Shown: one piece after another, positions 42,790 to 48,447 of the stretch
How positions within the stretch are numbered: position 1 is the stretch's first letter
How the letters are laid out: each line of letters opens with the position of its first letter
Assembly (NCBI GenBank): GCA_944385175.1
Contig: CALWWB010000003.1
Span: forward strand, 1 to 48,447
DNA: 48,447 nucleotides
Origin: an uncultured Oscillospiraceae bacterium
GTDB taxonomy: Bacteria; Bacillota; Clostridia; Oscillospirales; Oscillospiraceae
Direction: 5' to 3'
Notes under the pieces: generated by a model
Database searches by the model: none
Seen by the model: only the letters and a program-made list of their open reading frames with translations
What the model was told of the DNA's origin: nothing
Position numbers and translations under genes: made by a program

Positions 42790-43818
42790 ATGAGGAAAAT
42801 AAGACTTGGCAAGACAGGACTTATGGTCACGGCAACTGCAATGGGCTGCCTGCCCGTCCAGCGCTGTGATGAGGACTATGCCGTTAAGCTGCTGCAGGCA
42901 GCCTATGAAGGCGGCATCAACTATTTCGACACCGCCAACGCCTACACTGACAGTGAAAAGAAAATAGGTCTCGCTCTCAGCAATGTGCGTGACAAGATCA
43001 TAATTTCCACTAAAAGCGCCGCCAAGGACAGGGACGGTGTGCTCTCACACATTGAAAACAGTCTGCGTATGCTGAAGACCGACTATATTGATTTGTTTCA
43101 GTTCCACCAAGTGACAGAGGTTCCCGACCCCAACGACCCCAACGGAGCCTTTGCCGGGGCGCTCATAGCCAAGGAGCGGGGCTGGATAGGCCACATAGGC
43201 GTAACTTCCCACCGGGTGAACATAGCCGAGGACTGTATCGCTTCTGGTCTGTTTGAGACTTTGCAGTTCCCTTTCAGCTACATATCTGACGACAGGGATC
43301 TGGCTCTTGCGGAAAAATGCAAAGCGGCAGACATGGGATATATCGCCATGAAAGGCTTGGCCGGCGGCATGCTCAGCAACGCACGGGCCTGTTACGCTTT
43401 CATGAAAGGCCACGACAATGTGGTGCCTATCTGGGGTATACAGAAAATGGAGGAGCTGGAGCAGTGGCTGGCCCTGGCCCAGGAAGATCCGGACATGGAT
43501 GAGGAACTGGATACCTTTATTCGCAAGGAGAGGCAGGAACTGTCCGGCAGCTTTTGCCGCAGCTGCGGCTACTGTATGCCATGTCCCGCCGGTATAGAGA
43601 TTTTCAACTGCGCCCGTATGAACATGCTCCTGCGCCGCTCCCCCTGGCAGCAGTACATGACGGATCAGTGGAGAGAGAAGATGGAAAAAATAAACGACTG
43701 CATCGGCTGCCGCAGCTGCTCCAGTCGCTGTCCCTACCAGTTGGACACCCCAAATCTGCTTAAATACATGTTGAAGGACTACAGAGAATTCTATGAAGCA
43801 CATAAAGACCTGCTATAA
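42790..43818 (+). CDS. Aldo/keto reductase with C-terminal ferredoxin-like clusters
   Basis: 342 residues. Aldo/keto reductase barrel: FDTANAY, then Lys in IISTKSAA and His in LFQFHQV, giving the D-Y-K-H catalytic set. The C-terminal part adds two cysteine groups: CRSCGYCMPCPAG (about 254-266) and CIGCRSCSSRCPYQ (about 301-314), as in 4Fe-4S proteins. This AKR-ferredoxin fusion is common in anaerobes; substrate unknown. ApbE overlaps its end by 26 bases. Confidence 0.88.
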   Translation: MRKIRLGKTGLMVTATAMGCLPVQRCDEDYAVKLLQAAYEGGINYFDTANAYTDSEKKIGLALSNVRDKIIISTKSAAKDRDGVLSHIENSLRMLKTDYIDLFQFHQVTEVPDPNDPNGAFAGALIAKERGWIGHIGVTSHRVNIAEDCIASGLFETLQFPFSYISDDRDLALAEKCKAADMGYIAMKGLAGGMLSNARACYAFMKGHDNVVPIWGIQKMEELEQWLALAQEDPDMDEELDTFIRKERQELSGSFCRSCGYCMPCPAGIEIFNCARMNMLLRRSPWQQYMTDQWREKMEKINDCIGCRSCSSRCPYQLDTPNLLKYMLKDYREFYEAHKDLL

Positions 43819-44839
43819 ACTCATTTGCGCCCTGCTGTGCCTGGCAATGCTGCTGCCTTTGGCCGCCTGCGGTGAGACCAAGGAAAGCCAGAGAGAGATC
43901 TTCGCCATGGACACCGTCATGACCCTCACCGCCTACGGTAATTACAGAGAGGCAGGGTTGGATGCCGCCCAAAGCGTAATTCATTCTATGGATTCAATTC
44001 TGGACCCGGAGCTTGACACCAGTATAACTTACGCCATAAATAACGCCCAGGGGGCCAACGTCTCCGTCACTGCCCAGGTGGCAAATATGCTCAGCACCGC
44101 CAAGGATGTCTATGATAAATCCAACGGCTCACTGGACTTGAGCCTTTATCCGGTAATCAAGCTCTGGGGCTTTGTGGACGGACGCTATTATGTCCCCACG
44201 GATACGGAGATCTCCCAGGCTCTTTCCCTAAAAGCCTTTGACAAAATGTCACTTACCAGCTTCCCCAGCTCCGGCTCCTATGCCGTCTCTTTTCCTGCCG
44301 GAACTCAGATAAGCTTTGCCTCGGTGGGCAAGGGCTGCGCAGCCGACAGTGCCATTGACGCTATGCGCCAGGCCGGTGTGACCAGCGGTATAGTATCCCT
44401 GGGCGGCAATGTCCAGACTCTTGGCCAAAAGCCCAACGGCGATGACTGGAAAATAGCCATTCAGGACCCAAACAATACCAGCAGCTATCTGGGAGTCATA
44501 TCCGTAGGTGAAACTGCCGTTGTCACCAGCGGCACGTATCAGCGTAATTTTACCAGCAACGGTAAGACTTACCACCATCTGATAAATCCCAAAACCGGAT
44601 ATCCGGTTACTAATTCCCTGCTGTCAGTGACAATAATTTGCGACAACGGTACTCTGGCCGACTGCCTCTCTACCGCCATTTTCGTCTTGGGCGAGACAAA
44701 CGGCTTGAATTACTGGCGCAATCACGGCGGCTTTGAAATGATAATGGTAAACAGCTCCAACGAGATAATCTGTACCAGCGGGCTCATTGAGGAGTTCACC
44801 CTGGCCAATGACAGCTACACCCTGAAATTTACGGAGTAA
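43793..44839 (+). CDS. apbE: FAD:protein FMN transferase (ApbE), lipoprotein
   Basis: 348 residues with a lipoprotein signal (LAMLLPLAAC, Cys26). ApbE domain: FAMDTVMTL, SVGKGCAAD (about 180), LINPKTGYP (about 262). It attaches FMN by phosphoester bond to Thr/Ser of exported flavoproteins such as Rnf or Nqr subunits. It begins inside the AKR gene, with a weak ribosome site, so translation is likely coupled. Flavin acceptor proteins are not in the window. Confidence 0.93.
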   Translation: MKHIKTCYKLICALLCLAMLLPLAACGETKESQREIFAMDTVMTLTAYGNYREAGLDAAQSVIHSMDSILDPELDTSITYAINNAQGANVSVTAQVANMLSTAKDVYDKSNGSLDLSLYPVIKLWGFVDGRYYVPTDTEISQALSLKAFDKMSLTSFPSSGSYAVSFPAGTQISFASVGKGCAADSAIDAMRQAGVTSGIVSLGGNVQTLGQKPNGDDWKIAIQDPNNTSSYLGVISVGETAVVTSGTYQRNFTSNGKTYHHLINPKTGYPVTNSLLSVTIICDNGTLADCLSTAIFVLGETNGLNYWRNHGGFEMIMVNSSNEIICTSGLIEEFTLANDSYTLKFTE

Positions 44840-44840
44840 A

Positions 44841-46895
44841 ATGGCAGACCTGAATACCGACGTCAGATACCTGAAAGGCATAGGTGAGAAAAAGGCGCTG
44901 GCCCTGAACAAGCTGGGCGTCTTTTCTCTCTATGACCTTATTTCTTTTTTTCCCCGGAAATATGAAGACAGAAGCCATATTTGCCCAATTGCCATGACTA
45001 TGGATGGGGAAAATGCATGCATCCAGGCCCTGGTGGCTGACACGCCAAGACTGAACCACATACGCCGCGGCATGGATATTGTAAAGCTCCGGGCTGTAGA
45101 CGATAGCGGTGCAGTTGACATAACTTTCTTCAATCAGTCCTATGCCAAGGACAATCTGTGCCGGGGAGAGAGTTACAATTTCTTTGGCCGAATTGAGTTT
45201 AAGTGCGGTCGGCGTACCATGGTAAACCCGGTATACGAGGCTGCCGACAGAGCCGGTCAGGTGACCGGGCGTATTGTCCCGGTGTACAGGCTAAGCGCCG
45301 GACTCAACCAGCGGGGACTGATGCAGGCAGTGCGTCAGGGACTGGACAGCTGCCTGGACACGCTGCCTGAGGTATTACCGGAGGAAGTGCGCCGCCGCTG
45401 CCGCTTGGCTCAGGTCCGCTATGCCTACGAGAATATACACTTTCCGCCTGACTTTGAGGCTTTGGAGCTGGCCCGCCGGCGGATGATATTCGAGGAGCTG
45501 TTTGTCCTCTCATGTGCCCTGGGGCGTATGCGCGGCGAGCGCAGCCGGGATGAAGGTATCCGCCTCAAGGCTCGGGATATGGAGGACTTTTGGTCTTCCC
45601 TGCCCTTCAGTCCTACCGGCGCTCAACGCCGGGCGGTCAGTGAGGCAGTGAATGACATGTGTTCCGGAGCAGTGATGAGCCGGCTAATCCAGGGGGATGT
45701 GGGCAGCGGCAAAACCTTGGTAGCGGCAGCCTTGTTATGGCTGTGCGCCGAAAACGGGTATATGAGTGCCTTTATGGCTCCAACAGAAATACTAGCCCAG
45801 CAGCATTATGATACTCTCTCCTCCATGTTGGCCCACTTTGGGCTCAGGGTGGGCAAACTCACCGGCTCTATGAGTACAAAGGACAAACGGCTTATAAAGG
45901 ACAAGCTCCGGCTTGGCGAGTTGGATGTGATCGTTGGCACCCATGCCCTGTTCAGCCAGGATGTGGAATACAAAAAGCTGGCCCTGGTGGTAACCGATGA
46001 GCAGCACCGTTTCGGGGTGAATCAGCGTTCAGCTCTTATCGGCAAAGGCGCCAGGCCCCATGTACTGGTCATGTCCGCAACTCCCATACCCCGCACTTTG
46101 GCTCTCATTATTTACGGAGATCTGGACATTTCTATAATAGACGAGCTGCCCCCCGGACGTCAGAAGGTGGATACCTTTGCTGTGGATGAGAGCTACAGGG
46201 CAAGGCTCAATGGCTTTATCAGAAAACAGGTGCTGGAAGGGCGGCAGGTATTTGTGGTCTGCCCTATGGTGGAGGAGAATGAGGAGTTGAACATCAAGCT
46301 GAAATCTGCTCAGGAGCATGCCGCTCAGCTCTCCAATCTGTTTCCGGATCTGAAGGTAGCCTGTGTCCATGGAAAAATGAAGGCCAAAGACAAGGATGCC
46401 GCCATGTCCGACTTCGTCTCAGGAGATACCGACATCCTGGTAGCCACAACTGTGATTGAGGTAGGAGTGGACGTACCCAACGCCTCGCTGATGGTTGTGG
46501 AAAATGCTGAGCGCTTTGGCCTCAGTCAGCTCCACCAGCTAAGAGGCCGGGTGGGCCGCGGCAGGCACAAAAGCTACTGCATTCTTGTCTCCGACAATGA
46601 CAGCCCCGAAGTAAAGGCCCGTCTGGGCATATTGTGCAAAACAGGAGACGGGTTCAAAATTTCTGAGGAAGATCTGCGCCTGCGTGGGCCGGGAGACTTT
46701 TTTGGTTCGAGGCAGCACGGGCTGCCGGAGATGCATGTGGCAGACCTGGGGGCCAATGTAAATGTCCTCCAGCTGGCCCAGGATGAAAGCCGCCGTCTGC
46801 TGGAAGCCGACCCTCAGCTGGAACGGCCGGAGCATAGGCTGCTCAGGGAGCGGGTGGACAAGCTCTATGAGGCCAACAGCAAAGGATTTAACTAA
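44841..46895 (+). CDS. recG: ATP-dependent DNA helicase RecG
   Basis: 684 residues. N-terminal wedge OB domain (about 50-140), helicase motifs GDVGSGKT (about 284), DEQHRFG (about 386), MSATPIPRTLAL, and QLHQLRGRVGRGRHKSYC, then the RecG C-terminal DLRLRGPGDFFGSRQHG. It remodels stalled forks and Holliday junctions. It starts one base after the ApbE stop with GGAG in place. Last gene of the operon. Confidence 0.97.
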   Translation: MADLNTDVRYLKGIGEKKALALNKLGVFSLYDLISFFPRKYEDRSHICPIAMTMDGENACIQALVADTPRLNHIRRGMDIVKLRAVDDSGAVDITFFNQSYAKDNLCRGESYNFFGRIEFKCGRRTMVNPVYEAADRAGQVTGRIVPVYRLSAGLNQRGLMQAVRQGLDSCLDTLPEVLPEEVRRRCRLAQVRYAYENIHFPPDFEALELARRRMIFEELFVLSCALGRMRGERSRDEGIRLKARDMEDFWSSLPFSPTGAQRRAVSEAVNDMCSGAVMSRLIQGDVGSGKTLVAAALLWLCAENGYMSAFMAPTEILAQQHYDTLSSMLAHFGLRVGKLTGSMSTKDKRLIKDKLRLGELDVIVGTHALFSQDVEYKKLALVVTDEQHRFGVNQRSALIGKGARPHVLVMSATPIPRTLALIIYGDLDISIIDELPPGRQKVDTFAVDESYRARLNGFIRKQVLEGRQVFVVCPMVEENEELNIKLKSAQEHAAQLSNLFPDLKVACVHGKMKAKDKDAAMSDFVSGDTDILVATTVIEVGVDVPNASLMVVENAERFGLSQLHQLRGRVGRGRHKSYCILVSDNDSPEVKARLGILCKTGDGFKISEEDLRLRGPGDFFGSRQHGLPEMHVADLGANVNVLQLAQDESRRLLEADPQLERPEHRLLRERVDKLYEANSKGFN

Positions 46896-46961
46896 TTATG
46901 TTAATTGAATTATGTCAATAATATTATGTAAATCTAGTCTTGCGGACAGCAGAGGTGGCCC

Positions 46962-47132
46962 ATGAGCATATTCTCCTGTATTTTATTGATAGCGGCAGTT
47001 GCAGCGGCAATCTTTTCCGGCAGCATTGACAAGGCAGTAAATGGCAATAACGCAGTCAGGAAAGTGATCCTTGTTTTTTCTTCAGGAGCAATATGTGTAA
47101 TTTTATTGCCTTTGGTATGGGCTCTGTTTTAA
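46962..47132 (+). CDS. Small two-helix membrane peptide
   Basis: 56 residues beginning MSIFSCILLIAAVAAAIFSG, with a second hydrophobic segment VILVFSSGAICVILLPLVWA at the C-terminus and a short polar loop (SIDKAVNGNNAVRK) between. GAGGTGG precedes the ATG at good spacing. A strong terminator follows at 47181. Too short to assign to a family. The frame, site and terminator support a real gene. Confidence 0.6.
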   Translation: MSIFSCILLIAAVAAAIFSGSIDKAVNGNNAVRKVILVFSSGAICVILLPLVWALF

Positions 47133-47179
47133 AAGGCAGCAATTCTAAATTTTATTTCTTTCCTTTTGAGATTTAAACA

Positions 47180-47216
47180 AAAGCTCCCGACCTCTGCGGA
47201 GGTCGGGAGCTTTTTA
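47180..47216. terminator. Bidirectional terminator between the small peptide and J-domain genes
   Basis: Perfect 12-bp or longer stem around GCTCCCGACCTC / GAGGTCGGGAGC with TGCG loop and T or A runs on both sides. Confidence 0.93.
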
Positions 47217-47244
47217 TATTATGTCAACCATTTTCGTTCAAAAC

Positions 47245-47928
47245 TCAGCAGCAGAAAAAACGCCAGCCACACAGCGGGCCAAGGCAGAAGTTCAGCGCAC
47301 ACATGGTCATGCACAGGTTTCCGGGGCTCACGCCGGTAGAATAGGTAGTTGTATAACTGTCATAGAAATCCCCGCCGCCTCTCAGCTGTTCCAGGAGCCT
47401 GCGGTATTCCAGATTGTCAGGTTCCATCTCCGCAGCCCGCTTGGCATTTTCCAGGGCGGAGACTTTGTTGCCCAGATACATATTGGCAGCAGCAGTTAAA
47501 TAGTACCAGCGGGCATCTCTCTGAGATGCAGGCACCCCGGACAGGGCGTTGAGAGCCTCTCGATACATGCCGTTACGGATATAATTTCTGGCGGCTGTGT
47601 ATTCGCTGCGCTCTGTCTGGCGGCTCTGCGTCCCGCCCCACCCTGACCAGCTGCTCCAGCCGTTGTATCCTCCTCCGCCATAGCCTCCGAAGGGACCGTA
47701 TCCCTGGCCGTAGCTTCCGGACTGGCCATAGGGTTCCTGCTGTTGGCCGCCGCCGTTTTTTATCTGGTCATAGGCAGCATTTATCTCGTTCATTTTCTCG
47801 GCTGCGTGAGGATCCCCCGGGTTCAGATCCGGGTGGTATTTCTTTGTCAGCTCTCTGTATGCCTTTTTAATCTCTTCATCGCTGGCTCCCGGGGATACAC
47901 CCAGTACCTTATACGGATCCTGATACAT
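47245..47928 (-). CDS. J-domain protein with TPR-like region and Cys-rich tail
   Basis: 227 residues. J domain 3-60 with HPD at 32-34, then a Gly/Tyr/Trp-rich linker ([18 protein letters not shown]), TPR-like helices (about 105-180) and a hydrophobic cysteine-rich C-terminus ([18 protein letters not shown], last residues CC). Probable DnaK co-chaperone of special function, possibly membrane associated. The start follows the DUF5685 stop directly (TAAATG), with AAAGGA in its end. Confidence 0.85.
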   Translation of the reverse strand: MYQDPYKVLGVSPGASDEEIKKAYRELTKKYHPDLNPGDPHAAEKMNEINAAYDQIKNGGGQQQEPYGQSGSYGQGYGPFGGYGGGGYNGWSSWSGWGGTQSRQTERSEYTAARNYIRNGMYREALNALSGVPASQRDARWYYLTAAANMYLGNKVSALENAKRAAEMEPDNLEYRRLLEQLRGGGDFYDSYTTTYSTGVSPGNLCMTMCALNFCLGPLCGWRFFCC

Positions 47929-48447
47929 TTAGGATTCCTTTCTCTTGCTGAATTTCTTGTTGAAGGCGGACCAAAGTCCGGCGCAGAGGATATTTTTCAT
48001 AAGCCCCACATCTTCCACCAGGGGCAGTTTGTCAAAATAGTATACGCACTCGCCCAGCTGCATTTTCAAAATATCCCTGAAACGCTGTTCATTGTCCTGG
48101 AGGCCGTAGTAGCGCCGCAGCGGATTATAGCGATTTCTCAGTGTGTCCGCATCCAGATCCATACAGGCATCCAGCAGATATATAAAACGGCCTAGGGCAT
48201 GGGCCATGGCTCGCATAGTATCGGCCCAGCGGTCTTCCCTGTAAACGAATATCTCCGCCATCATGCCGCCGAAACAGGCGGCAGCAGCGTCCGGTTCCTC
48301 CAGCTTTTGCCGCTCGATCTCATGGAGAGCCGTCATGGCGCGCCCTATAGCGGAGCACTGCCGAGGATAATCCTTTTCCACCCTGTCATAGGCGGGCTTC
48401 AGGAGTTTAGCCTCAAAAAGTGCGCCGGGGTTACCGTCATCCTCCCA
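47929..48447 (-). CDS. DUF5685 family protein, N-terminus beyond window
   Basis: The last 172 residues are visible and the frame stays open at the edge. Features seen: LLKPAYDRVEKDYPRQ, then GGMMAEIF, WADTMRAMAHALGRFIYLLD and YFDKLPLVEDVGLMKNILC. These match the DUF5685 layout of Clostridia, helical proteins often next to J-domain genes. Function unknown. An internal GTG (48381) is not needed as a start. Confidence 0.75.
   Translation of the reverse strand, partial: WEDDGNPGALFEAKLLKPAYDRVEKDYPRQCSAIGRAMTALHEIERQKLEEPDAAAACFGGMMAEIFVYREDRWADTMRAMAHALGRFIYLLDACMDLDADTLRNRYNPLRRYYGLQDNEQRFRDILKMQLGECVYYFDKLPLVEDVGLMKNILCAGLWSAFNKKFSKRKES

Overview
The window reads as a stretch of chromosome from an endospore-forming, GC-rich member of the Clostridia. 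An Oscillospiraceae-like gut Firmicute is the best guess. The grounds are a complete spoIIA operon (spoIIAA-spoIIAB-sigF), T-box leaders on two aminoacyl-tRNA synthetase genes, GGAGG-type ribosome sites, DUF5685, DUF6056 and FliB-like proteins, and a small cysteine-rich peptide of a kind I associate with this group. The species cannot be named from sequence alone.

Layout. Positions 1-8240 (minus strand) hold a partial comEC, a HIT protein, alaS with its T-box, a U32-family tRNA hydroxylation protein and mltG. This resembles the alaS/mltG/U32 neighbourhood of other Firmicutes. A 45-residue cysteine-rich membrane peptide follows on the plus strand. Positions 8673-14483 (minus) carry tmk, a sirtuin, a glycerate kinase, a cyclodeaminase-like protein, prfC and a FliB-like protein. 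Positions 14640-17865 (plus) hold two tandem, recently duplicated ECF sigma / membrane anti-sigma modules. Then come a DMT transporter with pcrA (minus), a membrane-anchored GH25 lysozyme and two polytopic membrane proteins (plus), the spoIIA operon, valS with its T-box, and trxA with a short TrxB-like flavoprotein (minus). glnS (plus), rfbA-rfbB (minus) and secG (plus) complete the left-hand core.

Positions 35660-42569 are an integrated mobile element of about 6.9 kb, visibly richer in A+T than its surroundings, inserted in a tRNA-Arg(CCG) gene. It is bounded by a 47-bp direct repeat of the tRNA 3' half. Its order is integrase plus cI-like repressor, divergent from excisionase, a winged-helix protein, a small unknown and a replication-initiator-like protein. 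Next come four imperfect 20-bp palindromes in AT-rich DNA (iteron-like), then a TTG-started tail tape-measure-like protein, a DUF6291-like protein and unknowns, and finally an RHH regulator at the far end. This order matches the organisation of phage-inducible chromosomal islands. The only virion-like gene is the tape-measure homologue: no terminase, portal or capsid gene is present. I regard this as the most interesting candidate system here. A second, older tRNA-Arg fragment with nested hairpins lies just outside the element.

Right of the tRNA, an operon with a good promoter encodes an aldo/keto reductase with ferredoxin-like cysteine clusters, ApbE and RecG. A 56-residue membrane peptide and a bidirectional terminator follow. 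The window ends with a J-domain protein and a partial DUF5685 protein on the minus strand. No rRNA, CRISPR array or insertion sequence was seen.
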